NCBI RefSeq assembly: GCF_002929295.1
Contig: NZ_PJIM01000003.1
Coordinates: 558,001 to 622,000 of the forward strand
Direction of reading: 5' to 3'
From: Arthrobacter sp. SX1312
GTDB lineage: Bacteria; Actinomycetota; Actinomycetes; Actinomycetales; Micrococcaceae
DNA: 64,000 bases
Of this stretch, positions 26,131 to 34,826 are shown piece by piece. The notes beneath the pieces were generated by a model that worked only from the letters and a program-made list of their open reading frames with translations, made no database searches and was not told where the DNA came from. Within the stretch, counting starts at the first letter, position 1. Every line of letters begins with the position of its first letter. The position numbers and the translations under genes are program-made.

Positions 26131-26928
26131 ATGACAGCCCTGCCCTACAACGGACTCGTGACCAACCGCCTCCAGGGGCGCACCGCGGTCGTCACCGGGG
26201 GCGCCTCGGGGATCGGCCTGGCCACGGCCCGGCGCCTCGCCCACGAGGGGGCGCACGTGGTGATCGGGGACATCTGTCCGGACGCGGTCGGGGAGTCGCT
26301 GGCGGAGCAGTTCGGCGGCAGCTTCATCCGCGCCGACGTCACCAGCGAGGACGATGTCCGGGCGATGTACGCCTTCGCCCTCGCGACCTACGGTTCGGTC
26401 GACATCGCCTTCAACAACGCGGGGATCTCGCCCGACGACGACTCCTCCATCCTCGACACGGGGATCGACGCCTGGCGCCGTGTCCAGGAGGTGAACCTGA
26501 CGAGCGTGTACTACTGCTGCAAGCACGTCCTGCCCTACATGCAGGCGCAGGGACGCGGGTCGATCATCAACACGGCCTCCTTCGTGGCGGTCCTCGGCGC
26601 CGCCACGTCCCAGATCTCCTACTCCGCGTCCAAGGGCGGCGTGCTGTCCATGAGCCGTGAGCTGGGGGTGCAGTTCGCCCGGGAGGGGATCCGGGTGAAC
26701 GCGCTCTGCCCGGGCCCCGTCAACACCCCCTTACTGCAGGAGCTGTTCGCGAGCGACGCCGAACAGGCCCGGCGCCGGCTCGTCCATATCCCGCTGGGGC
26801 GCTTCGCCGAACCCGACGAACTGGCTGCCGCCGTCGCCTTCCTGGCCTCGGACGACTCGTCCTTCATCACGGCCAGCCAGTTCATGGTCGACGGCGGCAT
26901 CGCCGGCGCCTACGTCACGCCCCTGTGA
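26131..26928 (+). CDS. SDR family NAD(P)-dependent alcohol dehydrogenase
   Basis: A 265-residue classical short-chain dehydrogenase. The cofactor motif TGGASGIG (residues 22-29), NNAG near 95-98 and the catalytic Tyr164-xxx-Lys168 (YSASK) are intact; Asp47 at the end of beta-2 (VVIGD) favours NAD. The ATG at 26131 has AGAAGGAG at the right distance. As the last gene of the amine operon it is a good candidate for oxidising the hydroxyl of a gamma-glutamyl-ethanolamide to the aldehyde that the neighbouring ALDH then uses; putrescine pathways need an amine oxidase here instead. Confidence 0.88.
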   Translation: MTALPYNGLVTNRLQGRTAVVTGGASGIGLATARRLAHEGAHVVIGDICPDAVGESLAEQFGGSFIRADVTSEDDVRAMYAFALATYGSVDIAFNNAGISPDDDSSILDTGIDAWRRVQEVNLTSVYYCCKHVLPYMQAQGRGSIINTASFVAVLGAATSQISYSASKGGVLSMSRELGVQFAREGIRVNALCPGPVNTPLLQELFASDAEQARRRLVHIPLGRFAEPDELAAAVAFLASDDSSFITASQFMVDGGIAGAYVTPL

Positions 26929-26973
26929 CGGCGCACGGCCCCGAGCCCGCGCCGGATCTGCTTGACTGGGCGC

Positions 26974-27132
26974 ATGCCCAGCGACCCACTTCCGTCCGAA
27001 GCCGCGCTCCGCGAGCGCCAGGACCTCCTCGTCCGCGAGCTCGCGGTGGAACAGAACTCCGCCCGCCTGCAGGCGCTCAGCGACGAGCTCGAGGCCATCC
27101 AGCGCCGGCTCGAGCAGCTGCGCCACGCCTGA
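26974..27132 (+). CDS. small coiled-coil protein, hypothetical
   Basis: A 52-residue open frame (MPSDPLPSEAALRERQ...) whose last 40 residues are an uninterrupted amphipathic helix with Leu/Ala heptads (QDLLVRELAVEQNSARLQAL) and end in EQLRHA. Codon third positions are GC-biased like neighbours, which supports coding. It ends exactly where the convergent XRE gene ends. No ribosome site is visible, so translation is uncertain. The function is unknown; it could be a small adaptor or scaffold peptide. Confidence 0.5.
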   Translation: MPSDPLPSEAALRERQDLLVRELAVEQNSARLQALSDELEAIQRRLEQLRHA

Positions 27133-27720
27133 TCACCGCATGATCACCGCGTGACCGGCGCCTGATCCGTCTCGGCGCGCCGGCGTCTCGATGGTCAGGA
27201 CCCCCTCCGCGCCCCCGTCCGTCGACGCGTAGGAGTGCACCGTGTCCCCGTGCCAGGACAGCGCGTCGCCGGCCGTCGCGTCCTGCTCGGCACCGAGCAC
27301 GCCCACGCGTGCGCTGCCCCGCACCACCCGGAAGTGCTCCACGGTCCCGGGTCCGTGGGCCGGTGACACCCGTGTCCCCGCCGACGCGATGGTGAGCCAG
27401 AAGACCTCGGTGGTGCCGCCGTCGTCGTGCGTACGCACCGAGAGCAGCCGGGCCTCCACGACGTCGTCGGAGACGCCCCGCCCCGTCCCGTCCCCCACGA
27501 GTCCGGTGAGCGGTACCCCCAGGGGGCCTGCGAGCGCGTAGAGCGTCCCGAGGGTCGGATTGCGGGTCCCCGCCTCCAGTTCGGACAGCGTGCCCTTCCC
27601 GATGCCCGCCTGCAGTGCCAGGGCGCTGAGGGAAAGCCCGCGGTCCCGGCGCAGCCGCGTGATCCTGCGGGCGACGGCGGAGTGCAGGGATTCGTCGCGG
27701 TCCGGTTTGTCCTCGGGCAT
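27133..27720 (-). CDS. XRE family regulator with C-terminal cupin domain
   Basis: A 195-residue regulator: residues 16-70 form an XRE helix-turn-helix (RRDRGLSLSALALQAGIGKGTLSELEAGTRNPTLGTLYAL), residues 95-185 a single cupin barrel (GTVEHFRVVRGSARVGVLG, ATAGDALSWHGDTVHSYAS) that would sense a small ligand or metal. It diverges from the BenE-type transporter with a short 78-base gap containing an imperfect palindrome, so it most likely regulates that transporter. Confidence 0.87.
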   Translation of the reverse strand: MPEDKPDRDESLHSAVARRITRLRRDRGLSLSALALQAGIGKGTLSELEAGTRNPTLGTLYALAGPLGVPLTGLVGDGTGRGVSDDVVEARLLSVRTHDDGGTTEVFWLTIASAGTRVSPAHGPGTVEHFRVVRGSARVGVLGAEQDATAGDALSWHGDTVHSYASTDGGAEGVLTIETPARRDGSGAGHAVIMR

Positions 27721-27740
27721 CCCTGCATCCTACGCTGGCC

Positions 27741-27756
27741 GTTCCGTATACAGAAC
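27741..27756. promoter_or_regulatory. imperfect palindrome GTTCCGTATACAGAAC, candidate operator
   Basis: Fourteen of 16 positions are symmetric with the core GTATAC. The site lies in the centre of the 78-base gap between the XRE-cupin gene and the benE gene and is the likely operator of that regulator. Confidence 0.65.
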
Positions 27757-27798
27757 GAATTCCGAGGGCGCTGCGCGCCACCCGACAGGAGTCCCGCG

Positions 27799-28986
27799 GT
27801 GCACACCAGATCCTCCACCCGGCCCGGTCTGCACGAACCCGTCCTCGCCGGCGTCGTCACCGCCCTGGTGGGCTTCACCTCGTCGTTCGCCGTCGTGCTC
27901 GCCGGCCTGCGGGCCACCGGCGCGTCACCCGAGCAGGCCGCCTCGGGGCTGCTGGCGCTGACCGCGGTCGTGGGCCTCGGGATCGTCCTGCTGTCGCTGC
28001 GGTACCGCATCCCCGTCACGCTCTCGTGGTCCACCCCGGGTGCCGCCCTGCTGGCCGGTGCCAGCATCCCGTCCGGCGGCTGGCCCGCGGCGGTCGGCGC
28101 CTTCCTGGTCACCGGCGTCCTCATCGCGCTGACCGCGGCGGTGCCGTGGCTGGGCCGGCTGGTGGCCCGCATCCCGCAGCACCTCGCGCAGGCGATGCTC
28201 GCGGGCGTGCTGCTCCCCCTGTGCCTGGCGCCGTTCCAGTCCATCGGCACCATCCCGCTCCTGGTGCTGCCGGTGATCCTCGTCTGGCTCGCCGCCTCGG
28301 CCCTCGCCCCCAAGTGGTCGGTCCCCCTCGCGCTCCTCGCGGCCCTGGCCGTGATCGGCGTCCAGCTCGGCCTCGCGGGTACGGCCATCGACGCGTCGTC
28401 CCTGGCCCCGTCCCTGGCATTCACCGTCCCGGTCATCGAGCCTGCCGCCGTCCTCGGCATCGCCCTGCCGCTCTACGTGGTCACGATGGCGTCGCAGAAC
28501 CTCCCGGGCGTCGCCGTGCTCTCGTCCTTCGGCTATGAGGCCCCCTGGCGGCCCGCCCTGGCCGTCACGGGCGCGGGGACCGCCGTCGTCGCGCCCTTCG
28601 GCGGCCACGCGGTCAACCTCGCGGCCCTGTCGGCCGCGCTGTCCGCAGGCGAGGGTGCGGGTGAGGACCGCGACCGCCGATGGATCGCGGCCCTCACCGC
28701 GGGCCTGTCCTACCTGGTGCTCGCCGCCTGCTCGGGGGCGCTCGTCGTCGTCGTGGGCGCCGCACCCGCCGGGCTCGTGGAGGCGGTGGCCGGGCTCGCC
28801 CTGATCGGCACCATGGCGACGGCGGTGACGGCGTCCTTCCGGGACGCGACCGGGCGCATGAGCGGCGCCGTGACGTTCCTCCTCGCGGCGTCCGGCCTGT
28901 CCGTCCTCGGGATCGGCGGGGCCTTCTGGGCGCTCGTCGGCGGGCTGGCGGTGCGGACCGCCATCGAACGGAAACGGCCCGCCTGA
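27799..28986 (+). CDS. benE: benzoate/H+ symporter family protein (BenE)
   Basis: A 395-residue integral membrane transporter of the benzoate:H+ symporter family with about 12 helices. Family markers include GFTSSFAVVLAGL near the N-terminus, SWSTPGAALL, the MASQNLPG segment, and APFGGHAVNLAALSAALSAG. The GTG start has AGGAG in front. No aromatic degradation genes are near, so benzoate itself is not certain; purine- or other aromatic-acid uptake is possible. The adjacent XRE-cupin regulator fits a transporter induced by its substrate. Confidence 0.87.
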   Translation: MHTRSSTRPGLHEPVLAGVVTALVGFTSSFAVVLAGLRATGASPEQAASGLLALTAVVGLGIVLLSLRYRIPVTLSWSTPGAALLAGASIPSGGWPAAVGAFLVTGVLIALTAAVPWLGRLVARIPQHLAQAMLAGVLLPLCLAPFQSIGTIPLLVLPVILVWLAASALAPKWSVPLALLAALAVIGVQLGLAGTAIDASSLAPSLAFTVPVIEPAAVLGIALPLYVVTMASQNLPGVAVLSSFGYEAPWRPALAVTGAGTAVVAPFGGHAVNLAALSAALSAGEGAGEDRDRRWIAALTAGLSYLVLAACSGALVVVVGAAPAGLVEAVAGLALIGTMATAVTASFRDATGRMSGAVTFLLAASGLSVLGIGGAFWALVGGLAVRTAIERKRPA

Positions 28987-29025
28987 CCGGCGACGGCTAG
29001 ACGGTGACCGGCGACGGCTAGACGG
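28984..29025. repeat. 21-bp perfect tandem duplication holding both stop codons
   Basis: Two identical 21-base copies stand head to tail. Each contains a TGA for the plus-strand benE frame and a CTA (TAG) for the minus-strand antiporter frame; benE stops in the first copy and the antiporter stops in the second. Confidence 0.9.
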
Positions 29026-30319
29026 GCGTATGCGGCGCCTGCGCCTCGTCGCCCTGTTCACGTGCCTTGCGCTGCCGTGCCCGGTCCAGCGCGTTGATGA
29101 CCGGCGCCGCGGTGATGCCGTGCACCACGATCGACATCACGATCACCAGCGCCCCGATGCGCCACAGCGTGGACTCGTCGGCCGTGAACTCCCCCTTCGA
29201 CAGCGCGTAGCTGAGGTAGTAGATGGACCCGATGCCGCGCACACCGAAGAAGGCGAGGGTGCTGCGCTCCCGCGGACCGGTCTTCCCGCGGGCCAGGCTG
29301 ATCCAGCCGCTGACGGGCCGGACGAGGAGGATGAAGGCTGCGGCGACCACCACTTCGAGCGGGCGCAGGCCCTCGAGCAGCCCACGTGCCACGGCACCAC
29401 CGAGCAGGACGAGCACGACGACCGTCAGCAGGCGCTCGAGCTGCTCGATGTAGCTGTGCAGGACCCCGTGGTAGCCGTGGGTCTGCTCCCCCGCGCGGAT
29501 GGTGACGGCGCACACGAACACGGCGATGAAGCCGTAGCCCTCCACCGCCTCGGTCACGCCGTACGTCAGGAAGGTGGCCGCGAGCGCGACGAAGCCCTCG
29601 GAGTGGTTGGCGAGGCGGACGCTCTTGATGGGTGACCGGAAGAAGATGCGGCCGAGCAGCATGCCGATCCCGACGCCGAACGCGCAGCCGATGATGATGC
29701 GCCACAGCACGTCGAGGAGGATCCATTCCGGGAACCAGGCCGACGGAGCGAGCCCCACGGTGCTCAGCAGGATCGCGAGGTAGATGAAGGGGAACGCGAG
29801 CCCGTCGTTGAGGCCTGCCTCGGAGGTCAGTCCGAACCGCACCTCGTCCTCGGCGTCCAGGTCCTCCTCGGACTCCGACGGCTCGCCGACCTGCACCTCG
29901 GAGGCGAGCACGGGGTCGGTCGGCGCGAGGGCGGCGGCGATCAGCAGGGCCGACGCGACGCCGAGGCCGAGGACCCACATCCCCATGAGGGTCAGTCCGA
30001 GGATGCACAGCGGCATCGCGATGCCGAGGAGCCGCCAGGTGGTGGACCACCGGTGCCAGCCGACCTTGCGGTCCAGGGCCAGCCCGGCGCCCATCAGCGA
30101 GATGATGACGCAGACCTCGCTGAGGTGGATGGTCACGTCGCTGTACTTCATGGGGTCCGGGTCCGGAAGGTCCTTCGCGAACGTGAAGATGATGATGCCG
30201 GCGGCGAGGAAGACCAGGGGCATGGACACGGGGGCGCGCATGAGCAGGCGGGGCAGGAGGGCGGCCGCGAACACGGCAAGCCCCGCCGCCGCGAAGATGA
30301 TGCTTGGAGCCTCGAACAC
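29018..30319 (-). CDS. cation:proton antiporter (CPA1, NhaP-type)
   Basis: A 433-residue CPA1 antiporter with about 12 membrane helices. Typical features are ALAPTDPVLASEVQVG, the conserved LNDGLAFPFIY ion-site region and FFGVRGIGSIYYLSYA near the C-terminus. It exchanges Na+, K+ or Li+ for protons and helps pH and salt balance. The start is a GTG at 30319 with GAAGAGG in front; it gives VFEAPSIIF, the first membrane helix. An acidic loop (SESEEDLDAEDE) between helices may sense ions or pH. It diverges from the SNF2 helicase gene. Confidence 0.88.
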   Translation of the reverse strand: MFEAPSIIFAAAGLAVFAAALLPRLLMRAPVSMPLVFLAAGIIIFTFAKDLPDPDPMKYSDVTIHLSEVCVIISLMGAGLALDRKVGWHRWSTTWRLLGIAMPLCILGLTLMGMWVLGLGVASALLIAAALAPTDPVLASEVQVGEPSESEEDLDAEDEVRFGLTSEAGLNDGLAFPFIYLAILLSTVGLAPSAWFPEWILLDVLWRIIIGCAFGVGIGMLLGRIFFRSPIKSVRLANHSEGFVALAATFLTYGVTEAVEGYGFIAVFVCAVTIRAGEQTHGYHGVLHSYIEQLERLLTVVVLVLLGGAVARGLLEGLRPLEVVVAAAFILLVRPVSGWISLARGKTGPRERSTLAFFGVRGIGSIYYLSYALSKGEFTADESTLWRIGALVIVMSIVVHGITAAPVINALDRARQRKAREQGDEAQAPHTPV

Positions 30320-30541
30320 GTGCGACCTCTTCCGTTTCCCTGCGACCTGGCGCTCAGCCCCCGAGCCAAGAGTAGGGCAGGCCGGGGTGTCGCCGGAGCG
30401 CGCCTGCCTCATCACGGTCCCCCGCCGGCAGCGGGTAGACTGTACGGCCGTTCCCGGCCGGTCGCCCACCGGCAGTCGGGCTTTCCCCGAAACGGAGCGC
30501 CCGGCGAGGAGTGCGTCACCGCCACGTGAGAGCATGGAATT

Positions 30542-33500
30542 ATGCCCATTTCCACCCACCCCATGGTCGATGTCACAGACATCATCCGGATCGTGGGCGG
30601 CGCGGCGTTCCAGCGCGGACAGACCTACGCCAAGGACGGCGCTGTCAGCTCCCTCGCCTGGGATGCCGAGTCGAAGCTGCTGACCGGGAAGGTCCGCGGC
30701 ACCGCGCCCCATGACTACCGGACCAAGCTGCGCCTCGGGCTCAAGGGCGACGGCCGCTTCCGCCCCCTCGAGAACTTCTGCAGCTGCCCCATCGGTGCGG
30801 ACTGCAAGCACGTGGCCGCCACGGCCCTGCAGAGCAACACGGAGAACCTGCTGGCGCAGCACGAACGCGACCTCGGCGCCCGGTCCGCTCCGCGCACGTC
30901 GGTGCCCGAGGGCTGGCAGGCATCCCTCACGGATCTCCTGGAGGCCGACACCGGCGTCGACGCCCCGCCCGCGCCGCGGACGCCCCTCGGGCTGCAGTTC
31001 GAGCTGCGCACCCCCGAGGTCGCCGTGCAGCGGTGGGGCTCCGCCGCCGAGCGCCAGGGCCAGCGCACGCTCAACACACGCCTCGGCGTGCGGCCCGTCA
31101 GCCAGAACGGCAAGGGCAAGTGGATCAAGAACAACCTGTCCTGGGGCAGCATCAGCTACCAGACCTACGGGCTGACGCTGGACCCGGACCAGCACCGGTG
31201 GTTCTCCCAGTTCCCTGCGCTGCACCGCGGCACCGGCGTCAACTACTTCGGTAACAACGACTCCTGGCTGTACCTCGACGACTTCAGCAACCCGCTGCTC
31301 TGGCAACTGCTGGACGAGGCGCAGCGCCTCGGCATCGCGTTCGTGGGGTCGAAGAAGTCCGTCTCGATCGACCTCGCGGCCCGCGCCACCCTGAAGCTCG
31401 ACGCGACCGAGACGGAGGACGGCTCGCTGCGGCTGAGCCCGGCCCTCGACGTCGACGGCCGGCCCCACCCGTCCGAGACGGCCCACGTCATCAGCACGCA
31501 CGGCATCTACACCGTCGCCCCCGATGACACGATCACCCTCGCCCCCGCCTCGCGGAGGCTGACGGCGAAAGACATCGAGCTCCTGCAGCGCGGGCGCGCC
31601 GTCGTGGTGCCCGAGGAGGAGAAGTCCCTCTTCCTCCAGGACTACTACCCGAAGCTGCGGCAGTCCATCCAGGTGGACAGCAGTGACGGCAGCGTGGAAC
31701 TGCCCGAGATCCAGCCTCCCGCGCTCGTCCTCACCACCGCCTACGGCGCGGACGGGTCGGTGGCCCTGGACTGGCATTTCGACTACACCCTCGGCGATGC
31801 CGTGCAGCGCCGGCCCTTCCGCCGGGGAGGTCCCGGCAGCGACGACGGCTACCGCGAGCCCGACGTCGAGGATGCCCTCGCGGCCTCCGCGCGTCAGGCC
31901 CTCGGCCCGGTCCCGATCAGGTCGCTCCGGCTCGAGGACATGCAGGCCGTCGAGTTCGTGGAGGACGTCCTGCCCCGGCTCGCGGAGCTCGACGGCGTGA
32001 GCGTCGAGGTGGTCGGCGACAAGCCCGACTACAGGGAACTGACCGAGACACCGACCCTGCGGATCAGCACCGTGGAGACGGACGACCGCGACTGGTTCGA
32101 CCTCGGCGTGATGGTCACCGTCAGCGGCCGCACCATCCCCTTCGACTCCGTCTTCCGCGCGCTCGCCCAGGGCCAGAAGAAACTGAAGCTCGTCGACAAC
32201 AGCTACCTCTCGCTCGACCAGCCCGTCTTCGACCAGCTCCGCGAGCTCATCGAGGAAGCCCGGGCGCTGAGCGAATGGGACCCGGACTCCGGGCTGCAGA
32301 TCAGCCGCTACCAGGCCGGCCTGTGGGCGGACCTCGAGGACCTCGCCGAGGAGACCGAGCAGGCGCAGTCCTGGCGCGACGCCGTGAGCGGACTGCTCGA
32401 GCTCGAGGACGTCGCGGCCACCCCGGCCCCGGCGGGCCTGGTCGCCGACATGCGCCCCTACCAGGCGGAGGGCTTCAGTTGGCTGGCGTTCCTGTGGCGG
32501 CACCGCCTCGGCGGCGTGCTCGCCGACGACATGGGGCTCGGCAAGACCCTCCAGGCCCTGGCCCTGATGATCCATGCGAAGGAGACGTCGGGGCTTGACG
32601 CCCCGTTCATCGTCGTCGCACCGACCTCCGTGGTCCCCAACTGGTCCAACGAGGCACGCCGCTTCGCGCCGGGCCTCAAGGTCGTCGCGATCAGCGACAC
32701 GCAGGGCGCCTCCGGCATCCCTATCGACGAGCAGGTGGGAGACGCCGACGTCGTCATCACCTCCTACACGCTCTTCCGGCTCGACTTCCCCGCCTACCAG
32801 GACCTCGCCTGGTCCGGTCTCGTGCTGGACGAGGCGCAGTTCGTGAAGAACCGCGCGTCGAAGGTGCACCAGGCGGCGAAGGACTTCGATGCACCCTTCA
32901 AGCTCGCGATCACCGGCACGCCCATGGAGAACAACCTCATGGAGCTGTGGTCCCTGTTCAACATCGTGGCGCCCGGGCTGTTCCCCTCGGCCCGCAAGTT
33001 CACGGAGGACTACCGCACGCCGATCGAGAAGATCGGCGACAACCGTCCGCTCGTGCGGCTCCGGAAGCGCATCCGGCCGCTGATGATGCGCCGCACCAAG
33101 GAGGCCGTCGCCTCCGACCTCCCGCCGAAGCAGGAGCAGGTCCTGGAGGTGGAGCTCCACCCCGAGCACCGGCACATCTACGAGACGTACCTGCAGCGCG
33201 AGCGGCAGAAGCTCCTCGGGCTGATCGAGGACATGAACCGCAACCGCATGATCGTGTTCCGGTCCCTGACCCTCCTGCGCATGCTCAGCCTCGATGCCTC
33301 GCTCGTGGACCCCGCGCACGAGGGCGTCCCGTCCGCGAAGCTCGAGGTCCTGTTCGAGAATCTCGAGGACGTCCTCGCGGAAGGACACCGGGCCCTGGTC
33401 TTCAGCCAGTTCACGTCCTACCTCAAGAAGGCCGCCGAGCAGCTGGATGCGCGCGGCATCGAGTACGCCTACCTGGACGGATCCACGCGCAGCCGCGGCG

Positions 33501-33838
33501 AGGTCATCGACTCCTTCAAGGACGGCAAGGCCCCCGTGTTCCTCATCAGCCTCAAGGCCGGCGGGTTCGGCCTGAACCTGACGGAGGCGGACTACTGCTT
33601 CCTGCTGGACCCGTGGTGGAACCCGGCCTCCGAGGCCCAGGCCGTGGACCGCACCCACCGCATCGGGCAGACCAAGAACGTGATGGTCTACCGCATGGTG
33701 TCCAAGGGGACCATCGAGGAGAAGGTCATGAAGCTCAAGGAGAAGAAGGCGAAGCTGTTCACGTCCGTCATGGACGACGACGCCATCTTCTCCTCCGCGC
33801 TGACCGCGGACGACATCCGGGGCCTGCTCGACGCGTAG
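30542..33838 (+). CDS. SNF2-family helicase with N-terminal SWIM zinc finger
   Basis: A 1098-residue SF2 ATPase of the bacterial SNF2/RapA-like group. The N-terminal SWIM zinc finger has Cys80, Cys82, Cys88 and His90 (CSCPIGADCKH). A long middle region has no clear domain. The helicase core begins near 640 with Walker A DDMGLGKT (about 662) and the DEAQ box (LVLDEAQF, about 761), then motif Ia/III and the C-terminal half with ALVFSQFTSYL, AGGFGLNLTEAD and DRTHRIGQTKNVMVYR. It would translocate on duplex nucleic acid, probably remodelling RNA polymerase or protein-DNA complexes. It stands alone and ends at a strong convergent hairpin. Confidence 0.9.
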   Translation: MPISTHPMVDVTDIIRIVGGAAFQRGQTYAKDGAVSSLAWDAESKLLTGKVRGTAPHDYRTKLRLGLKGDGRFRPLENFCSCPIGADCKHVAATALQSNTENLLAQHERDLGARSAPRTSVPEGWQASLTDLLEADTGVDAPPAPRTPLGLQFELRTPEVAVQRWGSAAERQGQRTLNTRLGVRPVSQNGKGKWIKNNLSWGSISYQTYGLTLDPDQHRWFSQFPALHRGTGVNYFGNNDSWLYLDDFSNPLLWQLLDEAQRLGIAFVGSKKSVSIDLAARATLKLDATETEDGSLRLSPALDVDGRPHPSETAHVISTHGIYTVAPDDTITLAPASRRLTAKDIELLQRGRAVVVPEEEKSLFLQDYYPKLRQSIQVDSSDGSVELPEIQPPALVLTTAYGADGSVALDWHFDYTLGDAVQRRPFRRGGPGSDDGYREPDVEDALAASARQALGPVPIRSLRLEDMQAVEFVEDVLPRLAELDGVSVEVVGDKPDYRELTETPTLRISTVETDDRDWFDLGVMVTVSGRTIPFDSVFRALAQGQKKLKLVDNSYLSLDQPVFDQLRELIEEARALSEWDPDSGLQISRYQAGLWADLEDLAEETEQAQSWRDAVSGLLELEDVAATPAPAGLVADMRPYQAEGFSWLAFLWRHRLGGVLADDMGLGKTLQALALMIHAKETSGLDAPFIVVAPTSVVPNWSNEARRFAPGLKVVAISDTQGASGIPIDEQVGDADVVITSYTLFRLDFPAYQDLAWSGLVLDEAQFVKNRASKVHQAAKDFDAPFKLAITGTPMENNLMELWSLFNIVAPGLFPSARKFTEDYRTPIEKIGDNRPLVRLRKRIRPLMMRRTKEAVASDLPPKQEQVLEVELHPEHRHIYETYLQRERQKLLGLIEDMNRNRMIVFRSLTLLRMLSLDASLVDPAHEGVPSAKLEVLFENLEDVLAEGHRALVFSQFTSYLKKAAEQLDARGIEYAYLDGSTRSRGEVIDSFKDGKAPVFLISLKAGGFGLNLTEADYCFLLDPWWNPASEAQAVDRTHRIGQTKNVMVYRMVSKGTIEEKVMKLKEKKAKLFTSVMDDDAIFSSALTADDIRGLLDA

Positions 33839-33891
33839 GCCCCGGTGCGCTGTCGGATCCGGGATGTCGCCCGGGTCCACCGCCTCAGTGC

Positions 33892-33934
33892 GCACGTGTG
33901 GCGGGTCCACGACGACGCCACCCGCCACACGTGC
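33892..33934. terminator. bidirectional hairpin terminator, 15-bp perfect stem
   Basis: Arms GCACGTGTGGCGGGT at 33892-33906 and its exact complement at 33920-33934 enclose a 13-base loop. The structure lies between the convergent SNF2 and hydrolase genes. Confidence 0.8.
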
Positions 33935-33957
33935 ACAACGGACCCCGGATGCCGGGA

Positions 33958-34821
33958 TCAGGCGTGGCCGTCCCGGTCCCGCAGCGCGGGGTCGAGCAGT
34001 TCCGCGAAGGCCCGGGGCCGGTCCGCGATCCACCAGTGCCCGCCCGGGACGCTCGTGACGGTCAGGTCCGACACCCAGTCCTCGAGTCCGTCCACGAGGT
34101 GCGGCGACAGGAAGGGATCCTTCAGCAGGACGATCACGTGCACGGGGACGGTGACGGGACGCCGCCGGGGCGGCGTCACCGCGGCGGACAGGTTGGTCCG
34201 GTAGAGGGCGAGGCCCCGCACCGGGTCCTGCCCCACGTTGCGCCGGGCCGTCAGCTCGTAGCGCCGCGTCAGCCCGTACTTCCAGAGCGCCTCGGGCAGG
34301 ACGGGCAGCTGGAAGAATCCGGCGTACGAGCTGCGCAGCACCTGCCCCACGCCCTGCGGCACCAGCCGGGGGTTCCGGAGCCGCCGGCGCAGCCACCGGG
34401 AGAAGTGGCGCAGATCGGGACCGGAGATGCTGGTGTAGTCGAGGATCAGCCCCTGCGCACGCTCGTCCTGCAGGGCGGCCCAGCCCTGGATCGAGCCCCA
34501 GTCGTGGCCCACCAGGCGCACACCGCCCGGCATGTCCACGGCGTCGAGGACCGCGAAGATGTCGTCCACGAGCTCCGCCACCGTGAACCCCGCGCCCGCG
34601 TGGGCACGGGACCGGCCGGCGTTCCGGGTGTCGAACGCGACCAGGTGGTGCGTCGGGGCGAGCTCCCGGAGAACCGGGTGGAAGACCCGGTGATCGTCGG
34701 GATAGCCGTGCAGGAAAACGATGGTCGGCGTGGCCGGGTCCGGATCGAGGCCGTACTCGAACACGGCGAGGTCGGCGCCCTCCGCCTCGATCCTCCGGTG
34801 TCTCTCGCGCAGTAGGTCCAT
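33958..34821 (-). CDS. epoxide-hydrolase-like alpha/beta hydrolase
   Basis: A 287-residue alpha/beta hydrolase whose nucleophile is Asp107 in VGHDWGS, the signature of epoxide hydrolases and haloalkane dehalogenases rather than Ser esterases. The oxyanion motif HGYPDD is also of the HGxP type. The catalytic His would be the one in VPGGHWWIA. Substrate unknown. The ATG at 34821 has AGGGTGA in front; a GTG at 34830 would overlap the stop of the ECF ATPase gene by four bases (GTGA), so the gene may be the last member of that operon. Confidence 0.85.
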   Translation of the reverse strand: MDLLRERHRRIEAEGADLAVFEYGLDPDPATPTIVFLHGYPDDHRVFHPVLRELAPTHHLVAFDTRNAGRSRAHAGAGFTVAELVDDIFAVLDAVDMPGGVRLVGHDWGSIQGWAALQDERAQGLILDYTSISGPDLRHFSRWLRRRLRNPRLVPQGVGQVLRSSYAGFFQLPVLPEALWKYGLTRRYELTARRNVGQDPVRGLALYRTNLSAAVTPPRRRPVTVPVHVIVLLKDPFLSPHLVDGLEDWVSDLTVTSVPGGHWWIADRPRAFAELLDPALRDRDGHA

Positions 34822-34826
34822 GAGGT

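Noticed and set aside
21095-26928. Putrescine (Puu) degradation operon
   Set aside because: No PuuB-type oxidase or GABA transaminase is present, and the permease is of ethanolamine type; kept only as the alternative for the ligase and hydrolase.
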